From Deltaproteobacteria bacterium (GTDB lineage: Bacteria; Desulfobacterota; WTBG01; CAIYCZ01; CAIRTM01), in the NCBI GenBank assembly GCA_024276465.1, contig JAJRXD010000160.1, positions 1 to 36,709 on the forward strand: DNA of 36,709 bases, given 5' to 3'. Below the pieces are notes generated by a model that was not told the DNA's origin, made no database searches, and worked only from the letters and a program-made list of their open reading frames with translations. A program made the position numbers and the translations under genes. This document shows positions 8,617-16,735 of this stretch, one piece after another. Each line of letters opens with the position of its first letter. Position 1 is the first letter of the stretch.

Positions 8617-9795
8617 TCAGCGGCACAGTCGTTCAACAATATCAAGGAAGGGCTGTCTCCACTCAAGCTTTTTTACAACAGCATGGGCACTGCGAACAAT
8701 GCTCTGCCATTTTTCAGGAGATCTGTGCAGGTCAATTATCTTTGATGCAAGGTCAGCATGATTTCCGGGCTCGAAAAAAACCACGCTGCTCTCATCCACG
8801 TAATCCTCTATCCCGGGCAGTTTTGGAACAACAGCAGGCCTTTTAAGAAGAGCAAATTCAAGAATTCTCTGGGGAAAATTAATCATGGTAAAGGCATCTT
8901 TGCGATTGGGAACAACCCCTGCTGCACAGCTTTTTATAATGTCAGGTATTTTTGATATATAAACACCGTCTGCAAACTCAACATGCTTTTCCATCCCAAG
9001 CTCACTGCACAGGTTCCTGCACTCGCTGAGGTATTCCTCCTGGCCCACAAGCACTTTAAGCCTGGCCCCGGGTATCTCCTGCACTATAAGCGGCATTGCT
9101 TTTATCATGACATCCAGGCCGTGGCGCCTTACAATGGAGCCGCTGTAAAGAATGACAAATGTTCCGTCATCAGGAAAACAGTGCTCTTCAGCATCATCAA
9201 AAAAAATTGTCGGGTCCGGTGCATTCATTATTATATGAATTTTTCCGGCATCATAACCCCTTTTCACAAAAGCTTTTCTGAAGCCTTCATTAGGGGTTAT
9301 TATCTCGTCTGCGACCATAACACTGAGCTTTTCAAACAGGGAGATGAGCTTAAAAAAGAAACTTTTTTCTCCATTCCTGAACTTTGCAAGAAAAACCTCC
9401 CTTGAGGGGTCCTCCCAGTCTGTAAGAATTTTTGCTCCGAAGATCTTTGGAATAACACAGTTAAGGACTAAAAATTCAGGCATGACAAAGGGTATTATCA
9501 GCTTGTACCTGTTGCGCAGATAAAGGCAGTTCGTCATAATAAACACAAACAAACAAAAAGTTGCATATTCTGTCATATATCTCAGAACACCGCCTCTTTT
9601 TTTATGAATTGGAAAAGAATATATTCTTACACCTCTCATGGACGGCTTTGGCTCAGATGACATTCTTGTACATATGTAGTCAACCATGTAGCCATTGTCC
9701 ACAAGTGCGCCTATCTCTCTCTGGATGCGTGGATCAGTGCTCCAGTGCTTGTATGCAATTATTAATACAGGCTTTTCTGATCTGTCAGATCGCAT
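8617..9795 (-). CDS. Glycosyltransferase family 4 (GT-B fold)
   Basis: The 392-residue protein has the family length. The N-terminal acceptor domain opens with VLIIAYKHWSTDPRIQREI, the TDPRI/V-x-RE signature common in GT4 enzymes of polysaccharide loci. The donor domain starts near residue 215 (FVILYSGSIVRRHGLDVMI). It ends with NFPQRILEFALLKRPAVVPK and GIEDYVDES, the family's E-x7-E-type nucleotide-sugar site in modified form. It should add one sugar from a nucleotide donor to the lipid-linked repeat unit at the cytoplasmic face. Donor and linkage cannot be read from sequence. The GT4 at 30625-31800 shares the same N-terminal signature. The gene is divergent from the pyruvyl transferase, with 194 bases between the starts. 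Confidence 0.9.
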   Translation of the reverse strand: MRSDRSEKPVLIIAYKHWSTDPRIQREIGALVDNGYMVDYICTRMSSEPKPSMRGVRIYSFPIHKKRGGVLRYMTEYATFCLFVFIMTNCLYLRNRYKLIIPFVMPEFLVLNCVIPKIFGAKILTDWEDPSREVFLAKFRNGEKSFFFKLISLFEKLSVMVADEIITPNEGFRKAFVKRGYDAGKIHIIMNAPDPTIFFDDAEEHCFPDDGTFVILYSGSIVRRHGLDVMIKAMPLIVQEIPGARLKVLVGQEEYLSECRNLCSELGMEKHVEFADGVYISKIPDIIKSCAAGVVPNRKDAFTMINFPQRILEFALLKRPAVVPKLPGIEDYVDESSVVFFEPGNHADLASKIIDLHRSPEKWQSIVRSAHAVVKKLEWRQPFLDIVERLCR

Positions 9796-9951
9796 AATTA
9801 TGTTACAGCGTAAATCATAGATTAAAATACAATTAAGTTTAAGGTAATTTTAAGAATACCATTTTTTATGCTGATTTTCAATATGGTTTAATTCTCTGTT
9901 TTTTTAATAAAAACTTAAATTTTTAATAAAAACTTTCGATGCCTTAATGTG

Positions 9952-9978
9952 TTGACAGTCAGGTCCTGTAAATATAGA
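9952..9978 (+). promoter_or_regulatory. Candidate sigma-70-type promoter of the pyruvyl transferase gene
   Basis: TTGACA at 9952-9957 and TATAGA at 9973-9978 lie just before the ATG at 9990. The spacer is 15 bases, shorter than the optimum, and transcription would begin almost at the start codon, giving an essentially leaderless mRNA. Upstream, TTTTTAATAAAAACTT occurs twice in direct repeat (about 9901-9935). The rest of the divergent gap 9796-9989 is AT-rich without other clear signals. Confidence 0.35.
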
Positions 9979-9989
9979 GTTTTAAAATC

Positions 9990-11414
9990 ATGGAACCAGA
10001 AAAAAAATTCAAGGTCTGCCTGATGGGAGCATCCATGGGAACCGGCAACAAAGGGGTCTCAGCGCTTGCATCTTCTCTTGTAAAACTGATAAAAAAAAAC
10101 AAACCTGGTGCGTTTGTATCATTTTTTACAGGCAACCGTATATCTGATCCACAGGAAGTGATGCTGGCTTCTGGCACTCTGAAAATTGATGTGGTTAACC
10201 ACAGGCTTTCCCCAAAAGCAAAACCATCAGAGCATCTTTTTCTGATATTTTTTCTTGCCTGCATTCACAGGCTGATCCCCCTGAAAGGTCTCAGAAAAAA
10301 AATAACTGATTCAAACAGATTTTTGGGACAGATGCATCAGTGTGATTTTGCAGGTGACATATTCGGAGGTGACAGCTTCAGTGACATATATGGTTTACAG
10401 AGGCTTCTGTTTTCTTCTCTGACCCCTGTTATTGCCCTGCTTCTTGGTAAAAAACTTGTGCTGTTTCCCCAGACTTACGGACCATATAAATCAACAGCCG
10501 GAAAATTTATTGCCACTTATATTATAAGCCACTCTTCAGCCATTTTTTCAAGAGACAGGGACAGCATTATAACGATAGAGGATTTAACAGGAGATAAATT
10601 TAAACAGCTTAATGTGCTGTTCTGCCCTGATGTTGCGTTCATGCTGGATTCAATAATGCCGCACAATCCTGATATACAGCCCCCTGTTGATATTACCGAT
10701 AAATCAGCCCACCCCCTTATCGGCTTTAACATAAACGGTCTCATGTATAACGGAGGATACACGCGCTCAAACATGTTCGGTCTGAAGATAGATTTCAGAA
10801 GCTTTGCAAAAAAGCTTCTGAAAACCCTGCTTGCAGAAACAGATGCGCGGATTCTTCTTGTTCCGCACACATTCGGCCCCCCCGGCAATATCAACAGCGA
10901 CCCTGATGCTTCAAGGGATGTTCTTAAATCATTGAATGAAGCTGAAAAAAACCGTGTCTGCATCATGAGCCGTGAATATAACCAGTCTGAAATAAAAGGC
11001 ATTATAGGAAACTGCGATTTTTTTATCGGGTCAAGGATGCACTCCTGCATAGCTGCTCTTTCCCAGTCAATACCCACTGTTGGAGTTGCATACAGCAAAA
11101 AGTTTATCGGGGTTTTTGATTCAATTGGCTCTGGCGACAGTGTTGTGGATGCCCGAAAGGAAAATGAAAACACAATAACAGAAAAGATTCTTGACTGCTA
11201 TAAAAACCGTGAACAGATCAGACCCATTATAAAAAAGCAGGTTGCTGAGGCACAGAAATTAATAATGGAAACGTTTAATAAATTATTAAAAAATAAAATT
11301 ATTCACCACGAAGAGCACGAAGGAAAAAAAGAAAAAGCATTAACCACGAAGGACACGAAGGAAGAAGAAAAGAAAAATCTAACCACGAAGAGCACGAAGA
11401 AAAATGGAATTTGA
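9990..11414 (+). CDS. Polysaccharide pyruvyl transferase family protein with repeat-encoded tail
   Basis: Family members (CsaB/WcaK/EpsI type) transfer pyruvate from phosphoenolpyruvate to a sugar as a ketal, adding negative charge to the polymer. The core is residues 1-435. It shows VCLMGASMGTGNKGVSAL at the N-terminus, DIFGGDSFSDIYG near 120, LFPQTYGPYKST near 160, and the C-terminal signature SRMHSCIAALSQSIPTVG near 345. The last 35-40 residues (IIHHEEHEGKKEK..., LTTKDTKEEEKKN, LTTKSTKKNGI) are a translation of three CACGAAG repeat arrays. The original stop codon seems to have been displaced by repeat insertion. The frame ends inside the first codons of the next gene (11-base overlap). The FrhB-like gene downstream is a frequent neighbour of pyruvyl transferases. 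Confidence 0.9.
   Translation: MEPEKKFKVCLMGASMGTGNKGVSALASSLVKLIKKNKPGAFVSFFTGNRISDPQEVMLASGTLKIDVVNHRLSPKAKPSEHLFLIFFLACIHRLIPLKGLRKKITDSNRFLGQMHQCDFAGDIFGGDSFSDIYGLQRLLFSSLTPVIALLLGKKLVLFPQTYGPYKSTAGKFIATYIISHSSAIFSRDRDSIITIEDLTGDKFKQLNVLFCPDVAFMLDSIMPHNPDIQPPVDITDKSAHPLIGFNINGLMYNGGYTRSNMFGLKIDFRSFAKKLLKTLLAETDARILLVPHTFGPPGNINSDPDASRDVLKSLNEAEKNRVCIMSREYNQSEIKGIIGNCDFFIGSRMHSCIAALSQSIPTVGVAYSKKFIGVFDSIGSGDSVVDARKENENTITEKILDCYKNREQIRPIIKKQVAEAQKLIMETFNKLLKNKIIHHEEHEGKKEKALTTKDTKEEEKKNLTTKSTKKNGI
11304..11399. repeat. CACGAAG arrays, left end of the GxxExxY unit
   Basis: Three short arrays of the 9-base unit CACGAAGNN lie at 11304-11322, 11343-11361 and 11381-11399, separated by A/G-rich spacers. 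They are translated as the tail of the pyruvyl transferase. The last array ends four bases before the ATG of the GxxExxY gene. They are inverted relative to the array at 11789-11804. Confidence 0.9.
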
Positions 11415-11775
11415 TGATTTGTCAAACAGAGTTATCGGCTGTGCAATTGAAGTTCATAGACATCCTGGTCCTGGTTTGCTTGAATCCACTTATGAAAACT
11501 GCCTTGCCTATGAACTGAATTTAAAAGCAGTTAAATTCAAAAGGCAACATCCCCTTCCAGTATTCTATAAAGATATACAACTGGATTGTGGATATCGGAT
11601 TGACTTGCTGGTCGAGAATGATCTGATCGTAGAACTGAAAAGCGTGGAAGAACTCAAGGCAATCCATGAAGCACAACTATTGACTTACATGAAATTGTCA
11701 TGCATAAAAAAAGGTCTCTTATTGAATTTCAATGTTAAGAAATTAAAAGATGGAATCAGGAGGTTTGTTTTATAA
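11404..11775 (+). CDS. GxxExxY protein (PD-(D/E)XK nuclease-like)
   Basis: The 123-residue protein belongs to the GxxExxY family (TIGR04256 / PDDEXK_3). The name motif is at residues 24-30 (G-L-L-E-S-T-Y). A PD-(D/E)XK-like core is visible: Asp67 in YRIDLLV, then Glu77-Leu-Lys79 in LIVELKS, followed by HEAQLLTYM. This fold is typical of DNA nucleases, but activity has not been established for the family as far as I know. The ATG directly follows a CACGAAG array and has no independent Shine-Dalgarno except AAGAA in the repeat. An inverted array follows 13 bases after the stop. The gene interrupts the otherwise contiguous pyruvyl transferase-FrhB pair. Its N-terminus is nearly identical to the truncated copy at 17008-17196. 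Confidence 0.9.
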   Translation: MEFDDLSNRVIGCAIEVHRHPGPGLLESTYENCLAYELNLKAVKFKRQHPLPVFYKDIQLDCGYRIDLLVENDLIVELKSVEELKAIHEAQLLTYMKLSCIKKGLLLNFNVKKLKDGIRRFVL

Positions 11776-11788
11776 TTATCTTCCTTTT

Positions 11789-11804
11789 CTTCGTGCCCTT
11801 CGTG
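11789..11804. repeat. Inverted CTTCGTG array, right end of the GxxExxY unit
   Basis: CTTCGTG at 11789-11795 and 11798-11804 form the reverse complement of the arrays at 11304-11399. They close the unit about 14 bases after the GxxExxY stop codon. They also supply the GTG at 11793 that would extend the FrhB-like frame by 14 codons. Confidence 0.9.
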
Positions 11805-11834
11805 GTTAGAAAAGAATTTAAAAAAAATGAAATT

Positions 11835-13061
11835 ATGCGATCAATAAAAACTCTACCTGATGTTGTTGACTGGGGCCTGTGTACTGGCTGCGGGGCCTGC
11901 TGCTATTTCTGCGACAAGCAGGATGTTGTGCTTGAAAATATTCTTTCTGTGGGCATAAGGCCACGCTTTAACAGGGCTGTATGTAAAACCTGCACAGACT
12001 GCCTTGACATCTGCCCTGGCTGCCGGATTGATGTTGAAAATGATAAAGCCACCTGTAATGAGTCACTGCTAATTGGACCTGCTTTAAAAATCATGGAAGG
12101 TCATGCAGTGGATGAAAGCATCCGCTTCAAGGCTTCATCCGGAGGTGCTCTTACTGCCATTGCTCTTTACTGTCTTGAAAAAGAAAACTTCTCCCTTGTT
12201 CTGCATTCCGGGATGGATTCTGCTGAGCCATGGAAAAACCATGCAAAAATAAGCCGCAGCAGGGAAGAGCTTCTACAGCATACAGGCTCGCGCTATCTTA
12301 CATCATCTCCATGCGAAAGCCTTCATCTTATTGAAGAAAGTGACAGGCCGGCAGTATTTATCGGCAAGCCCTGCGATGCTGCAGCAGTCAGTAAACTCAG
12401 AAAAAAACGCCCGAAACTTGACAGAAACCTGGGTCTGGTCCTGAGCTTTTTCTGCGCAGGAACACCATCCAGCAGGGCAACCCTTGATCTTCTGAAAAAA
12501 CTTGATTTTGACCTGTCCTCGCTGGCATCGCTTTACTACAGGGGCAATGGCTGGCCCGGCGGCTTTACAACAGTCGATAACAGTGGCAGGCAAACAACTC
12601 ATTTGACATACCGCGACAGCTGGCACTTTCTTCAGAAGTATCGCCCGTTCCGGTGTCACCTGTGCCCTGACGGATTAGGCCAGACTGCTGACATCTCATG
12701 TGGAGATGCGTGGCACAGGTATCAGAGCGAGAAAAAAAATCCAGGACTGTCCCTTATTCTTGCAAGGAACCTCCATGGCAGGCAGATACTTGAAAAAGCT
12801 ATCCTGTCAGGATACCTTAATGCAGAAGAATCAAAAGCAGGAAATGTAATTAAAGCCCAGGGGCTTGTGGAGCGGAGAAAAGAGATTTTTGGAAGGGTGC
12901 TTGCAATGAAGCTTCTTGGCATTCCTGTTACAGACTTTTCCGGATTTAATCTTTTCAGGTGCTGGCTTATGGCATCAGGAATGACAAAGATAAAATCAGT
13001 TTTTGGCACAATAAGACGCCTGATTCAAAGGGGGCTCTGGCATGGAAATCCACTAATGTAA
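11835..13061 (+). CDS. FrhB-like Coenzyme F420 hydrogenase/dehydrogenase beta-subunit family iron-sulfur protein
   Basis: The 408-residue protein opens with two ferredoxin-type [4Fe-4S] clusters: LCTGCGACCYFC (Cys16, 19, 22, 26) and CKTCTDCLDICPGC near residue 55. These are followed by FrhB N- and C-terminal domains (FKASSGGALTAIALYCLE near 100; FIGKPCDAAAVSKLRK near 175; CHLCPDGLGQTADISCGDAW near 285). In organisms without F420, such proteins sit next to polysaccharide pyruvyl transferases and are thought to carry out a redox step on the sugar or polymer; the exact reaction is unknown. The ATG at 11835 is chosen over the GTG at 11793, because the first 14 codons of the longer frame come from the repeat. 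No strong Shine-Dalgarno is visible, so the native leader may have been lost when the repeat unit inserted. Confidence 0.88.
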   Translation: MRSIKTLPDVVDWGLCTGCGACCYFCDKQDVVLENILSVGIRPRFNRAVCKTCTDCLDICPGCRIDVENDKATCNESLLIGPALKIMEGHAVDESIRFKASSGGALTAIALYCLEKENFSLVLHSGMDSAEPWKNHAKISRSREELLQHTGSRYLTSSPCESLHLIEESDRPAVFIGKPCDAAAVSKLRKKRPKLDRNLGLVLSFFCAGTPSSRATLDLLKKLDFDLSSLASLYYRGNGWPGGFTTVDNSGRQTTHLTYRDSWHFLQKYRPFRCHLCPDGLGQTADISCGDAWHRYQSEKKNPGLSLILARNLHGRQILEKAILSGYLNAEESKAGNVIKAQGLVERRKEIFGRVLAMKLLGIPVTDFSGFNLFRCWLMASGMTKIKSVFGTIRRLIQRGLWHGNPLM

Positions 13062-13104
13062 CGAGCAAATAATATTTACCAAAAAGACAAGAAGGAAAAA
13101 CATG

Positions 13105-13140
13105 CGCCAGCCTGTCCCGATAAATCGGGACAGGCTGGCG
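13105..13140. repeat. Perfect 16-bp palindrome (CCTGTCCCGA family), terminator-like
   Basis: CGCCAGCCTGTCCCGA (13105-13120) and its exact complement (13125-13140) flank a TAAA loop, 43 bases after the FrhB-like stop. A T-run (ATTTTTT) follows about eight bases later. The hairpin could therefore end transcription, but shorter copies at 22063, 23888, 36486 and 36553 show that it belongs to a dispersed palindrome family. A degenerate CACGAAG array is at 13166-13190. Confidence 0.75.
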
Positions 13141-13215
13141 GTTAGAATTTTTTAAAAAACATAAAACCACGAAGTTGCGAAAAGCACAAAGAAAAAATCC
13201 GGTTAACTGACAACT

Positions 13216-13833
13216 ATGAAAATATTCAAAACATATCTGGTTAAATTCTTCTGCTTAATGTATCCCATTAACAAAAGAGTCCTGCGCCACCTTCTGATAA
13301 GATGCATTGCAGCCCTTGAAGGAGGTCAGCATTATTCTCCTGCCATCAGGAGGCTGTTCAGGCAGTATCACAACATATCTGTTGGCATGTACAGCTATGG
13401 CGGCTGTTTCAGGCCTGGCAATATTCCTGAGGGGACTGTAATTGGAAGGTACTGTTCTTTTTCCTCTGACATCTGTCTGATTTCAGCAAATCATCCCCTT
13501 GAAAGCTTTTCAACTCACCCGTTTTTCTATAATCCTGCTTACAGGGTGATTGATGAAAACAAAATCAGGTCAACAGACCTGGTAATAGGAAATGACGTTT
13601 GGTTCGGACATAACAGCATTGTTCTTCCTTCAGTAAAAAACATTGGTGACGGGGCTGTTATTGGTGCAGGAAGTGTTGTGACAAAGGATGTTCCTGATTT
13701 TGCAATTGTCGGGGGAAATCCAGCCAGGATTATCAGGTACAGGTTTTCTGATGAGAAAATCAGAGAAATGAAAGAATCTGCCTGGTGGGAAAAGGATATT
13801 GAAGAAATAAAAAACGAATTTATTCACCGCTAA
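13216..13833 (+). CDS. Hexapeptide-repeat acetyltransferase (CatB/XAT-like, left-handed beta-helix)
   Basis: The 205-residue protein carries hexapeptide repeats from about residue 75. GTVIGRYCSFSSDICLIS is followed by ANHPLESFSTHPFFYN, with the XAT-type active-site His in the extended loop. Then come IGNDVWFGHNSIVLPS, IGDGAVIGAGSVVTKDV and IVGGNPARIIRYRF. Acetyl-CoA-dependent O- or N-acetylation of a sugar in the repeat unit is the usual role of such enzymes in polysaccharide loci. The N-terminal 70 residues are basic and not shared with CatB. The ATG at 13216 has no strong ribosome-binding site, because repeats lie directly upstream. Confidence 0.88.
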   Translation: MKIFKTYLVKFFCLMYPINKRVLRHLLIRCIAALEGGQHYSPAIRRLFRQYHNISVGMYSYGGCFRPGNIPEGTVIGRYCSFSSDICLISANHPLESFSTHPFFYNPAYRVIDENKIRSTDLVIGNDVWFGHNSIVLPSVKNIGDGAVIGAGSVVTKDVPDFAIVGGNPARIIRYRFSDEKIREMKESAWWEKDIEEIKNEFIHR

Positions 13834-13841
13834 GAGCATAA

Positions 13842-14061
13842 GAACCGCAGAATATCGAGCACTAAAATGTCGAATCAGGAAGTTTTTTTATCACTTCAAC
13901 ATTCGTAATTCCTTGTTCCTTTCCTTCGTGAACTTCGTGTCCTTCGTGGTGATATTAAAAAAAGAATATTCACCACGAAGCTCACGAAGGGTGCTAACAG
14001 CTGAATATCGAACAATAGAATATCGAATTATGAATTTTTTTCACTTCGACATTCTGCGGTT
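13842..14061. repeat. Composite palindromic repeat, second copy
   Basis: The module order is the same as at 6921-7154. It begins AACCGCAGAATATCGAG and AAAATGTCGAA, with CACTTCAACATTCGTAATTCC in place of the answering arm. Then comes an inverted CACGAAG pair (CTTCGTG at 13924, 13933 and 13942; CACGAAG at 13974 and 13983) and finally AATATCGAA arms with TTCGACATTCTGCGGTT at 14045-14061. It fills the gap between the acetyltransferase and the Asp-box protein. Confidence 0.8.
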
Positions 14062-14118
14062 CAAAACATTTGTCATTCTTCTTCATTTGTCTTCTTCGTG
14101 CCTTAATATTTTTAAAAC

Positions 14119-16356
14119 CTATTCGCATACCTGCCTGCATGAGCCTCCGCAGTCAATCCCCAGCTCATTGCCGTTTTTTAAATCATCATGGCATGAGGGC
14201 CTGGATACAAGAGAAGGATAAATCAGGTTTGAGGATTTATACGGAGGAGGAAAAACCCACGTTCCTGCACAACCCCCGATAAACAGTTCTCCTGAATGGG
14301 GGTTGATGTTCATTCCTGACACACCAAGGCGGGGCAGGTTGTATGATATGTTTTTCCATGTTTTGCCGCTGTCAGTGCTTCTCCAGACTGTTTCAGTTCC
14401 AGGTGCAAACATGCCAGCATAAATGACTTCCGGGTGCAGCACATCAACAACAACTGAGCGAACATAATTTTTCGGTTTTTCTGAACCTGCAAGATCAAGC
14501 ACCCCAACGCTGTTCCATTTTTTTCCATCAAATACAGCAAGGTCACCGCTTTTGTCTATTGTGTATATAATGTCAGGGTCAGAAGCATGAGCTGAAAAAG
14601 TGGGCTTGCTGTCATGGCGTGCAAAAGACCATGCAGCAGCCACGTAAACCCTCCAGGTTTTTCCGCAGTCATCAGAGCGGAAAATGGTTTTGCGCTTTTT
14701 GTCCATGGCATAAACAGTGTCAGCATGATTAAAACAGAAATCAAGAACAGAGGCTTTATGCTCAGCAAGATACGGAATTCGCATGAATGTTAAGCCCCCG
14801 TCTTCTGACACCATGTCATCAGCATATACAATATTCTTTTTTTGTGGATGAAATGATATGAAAAGATAGTTTTTCAGTTTGCTGTTAATAATTTCCCATG
14901 TAATACCTGAATCATTGCTTTTTACCAGCTTTTTTTTCCAGGTGTTTCCAACAGCAGCTATAATGGTTTTGGTCCCGGGCTGCAGGGCTGCGCTGTGCAT
15001 GCTGGTCCATGGAATTTTTTTATATGCTTTTGTGCGCCATTTTTTGGGCACTCCCCGCCTGTAAAAAAAATTGCCCCTGTTTTCAGTAATTGCCATTCCA
15101 ACATCTGCATTAAATATTGCAAAGCGGTTTGGGTTCTCAAGGTCAAATCCTATTGAGTGATTCCACCACCCGCAGTTGTAACCTGTAAACAGGGCTGAGC
15201 TGTCACGGAAGCTGATGCCGTCATCTGTTCGCCAGATTGCAGCAGTGCTGTATGCTACTGCCTGCAGAGGATTGCGGGGGTCAGGAACAATTCCTGTCAT
15301 GGGCCTGCCCATTCTTTTCTTGTAATCCCTGCCAAGGCCGGGGGCAGGAGAAAGTGACACGGTTTTCCATTTTTTGCCCCCATTAGTGCTCAGCATGGTA
15401 TTATACGATCCAGCAAGATACATTGCATCAGGATGCAGGGGGTTAATAAAAACATGCTCAGCCTTAAATTTTCTGACAAGGATAAATTTTCTGCCCCCAT
15501 CATCTGATCTGTAAAGCCCCAGACCTTTCAGAACCACGTAAACAGCTGTTGGTTTCCTGCTGTCTATGGCAATTGAAGAAACAGCCCCTGCAGGAAGATC
15601 ACCGGTTTTTTCAATGCTCCTGCCCTGGTTTTTGCCTTCAAACAAGCCCTTTTCAGTTGCAAGGAATATGGTTTTACCATCAGATGGATGAACCATGATT
15701 GAATAAATATGTCCGCATGAAGACAGCTCAGAAACTTTGTGCCAGGTTGTGCCCCTGTCATCTGTTCTGTAAAGCCAGTCATTCGTAACAGCCGCATACC
15801 ATCTCTTTGTTCGCCCGTCAGTTGTGGTGGTGGGGTCATAAGCAATATTGTGCTGATATCTCCTGCTGTTTTTAATATCAGTTTTAACTGGAAGCACAAA
15901 CTGCCAGGTATCGCCCCCATCATCAGAACGATATATTCCCTGGTAATCTTTGTGCATCCAGTCCCAGGAGTTGTCCATTAACACAAAAACAGTCTTTTCA
16001 TCAGCAGGATCAACCTCAATTGACTGGCCTGCAACAACATACATATTTTTACAAGGCGGTTTATTCCATGTTTTGCCTGAATCATCACTGCGCCAGACCT
16101 GGCCGCAGTCATGGGACAGGTATATAACATCAGGATTTGATACAGAGCGCGCAATGCCCTGGTTGTGCTGCTCTGCTTCCCCGCCAATCATGCCCCCAAG
16201 GTATTCCTGCTTGGACCGTACAGGCATGACACGCCATCCGTCAAACTCTTCGCTAATGTCCGGCATTGATGGTTTTGCAGAACCAGCGCCGGCATAGCAG
16301 GGTATAATGCAGAAAATAAAAAACAAAACTGGCATGAAATATTGTTTTATACTCAT
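14119..16356 (-). CDS. Secreted Asp-box (BNR/sortilin-like) beta-propeller protein
   Basis: The 745-residue product starts with a signal peptide (SIKQYFMPVLFFIFCIIPCYA). It carries about a dozen Asp boxes of the SxDxGxTW type, for example RSDDSGKTWN, RSDDGGDTWQF, RTDDRGTTWHK, KSNDSGITWE, RSDDCGKTWRV and RSTDSGKTWKN, which mark multi-bladed propellers of the sialidase/VPS10/xyloglucanase superfamily. The C-terminus (CHDDLKNGNELGIDCGGSC) is the Cys-rich C-x-DGxxNGDExGxDCGGxC tail of exported proteins. I do not see an assignable catalytic triad, so sialidase activity should not be assumed. The ATG at 16356 follows AGAGG and opens the signal peptide; 16 more in-frame codons upstream are unlikely to be used. 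Confidence 0.87.
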   Translation of the reverse strand: MSIKQYFMPVLFFIFCIIPCYAGAGSAKPSMPDISEEFDGWRVMPVRSKQEYLGGMIGGEAEQHNQGIARSVSNPDVIYLSHDCGQVWRSDDSGKTWNKPPCKNMYVVAGQSIEVDPADEKTVFVLMDNSWDWMHKDYQGIYRSDDGGDTWQFVLPVKTDIKNSRRYQHNIAYDPTTTTDGRTKRWYAAVTNDWLYRTDDRGTTWHKVSELSSCGHIYSIMVHPSDGKTIFLATEKGLFEGKNQGRSIEKTGDLPAGAVSSIAIDSRKPTAVYVVLKGLGLYRSDDGGRKFILVRKFKAEHVFINPLHPDAMYLAGSYNTMLSTNGGKKWKTVSLSPAPGLGRDYKKRMGRPMTGIVPDPRNPLQAVAYSTAAIWRTDDGISFRDSSALFTGYNCGWWNHSIGFDLENPNRFAIFNADVGMAITENRGNFFYRRGVPKKWRTKAYKKIPWTSMHSAALQPGTKTIIAAVGNTWKKKLVKSNDSGITWEIINSKLKNYLFISFHPQKKNIVYADDMVSEDGGLTFMRIPYLAEHKASVLDFCFNHADTVYAMDKKRKTIFRSDDCGKTWRVYVAAAWSFARHDSKPTFSAHASDPDIIYTIDKSGDLAVFDGKKWNSVGVLDLAGSEKPKNYVRSVVVDVLHPEVIYAGMFAPGTETVWRSTDSGKTWKNISYNLPRLGVSGMNINPHSGELFIGGCAGTWVFPPPYKSSNLIYPSLVSRPSCHDDLKNGNELGIDCGGSCRQVCE

Positions 16357-16457
16357 AATAACCTCTTGTTTGCTGTTAGCCATTGGTCGAAGGAAAAATT
16401 TCATAAATTTATCAAAAGAGATTGCCGTAGTGTCGTGTCAACAATATAAAGTCGCAT

Positions 16458-16531
16458 GTCATTGCGAGCTTAGCGAAGCAATCTTGTGCTTTTTGCCAAA
16501 AAGATTGCCGCGGCCTTCGGCCTCGCAATGA
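16458..16531. repeat. REP-like palindrome (GTCATTGCGAG family)
   Basis: GTCATTGCGAG (16458) followed by AGCGAAGCAATCTT is answered by AAGATTGCCGCGG, CCTTCGGC and CTCGCAATGAC (ends 16531), around a short loop. Imperfect single arms recur at 33515-33541 and 33664-33690. It sits upstream of the Asp-box gene. Confidence 0.75.
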
Positions 16532-16735
16532 CTATCTTTGTTGCGTTGTTACAGGTTTGACACAACAGTAGCCTGTCCTGATTTACCGGGACAATGCCAG
16601 GCAGTGCATGTTTTTCATATTACCACGAAGAGCACGAAGAACACGAAGAAAAAGAATATTAACCGCAGACTTAACATGTCGAAGATCCTCATTGGATATC
16701 TGGACAATGCCAGGCAGTGCATGTTTTTCATATTA

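Noticed and set aside
11304-11399. Short evenly spaced CACGAAG repeats as a possible CRISPR array
   Set aside because: The unit is only nine bases with two-base variable gaps, has no spacer-length intervals, and no cas genes are present.
13105-13140. Dedicated intrinsic terminator after the FrhB-like gene
   Set aside because: The stem is perfect but the T-run is not adjacent and the palindrome belongs to a dispersed family, so it is listed as a repeat that might act as terminator.
14119-16356. Sialidase assignment of the Asp-box protein
   Set aside because: Asp boxes are structural; the Arg triad and FRIP-type motif of sialidases are not seen.
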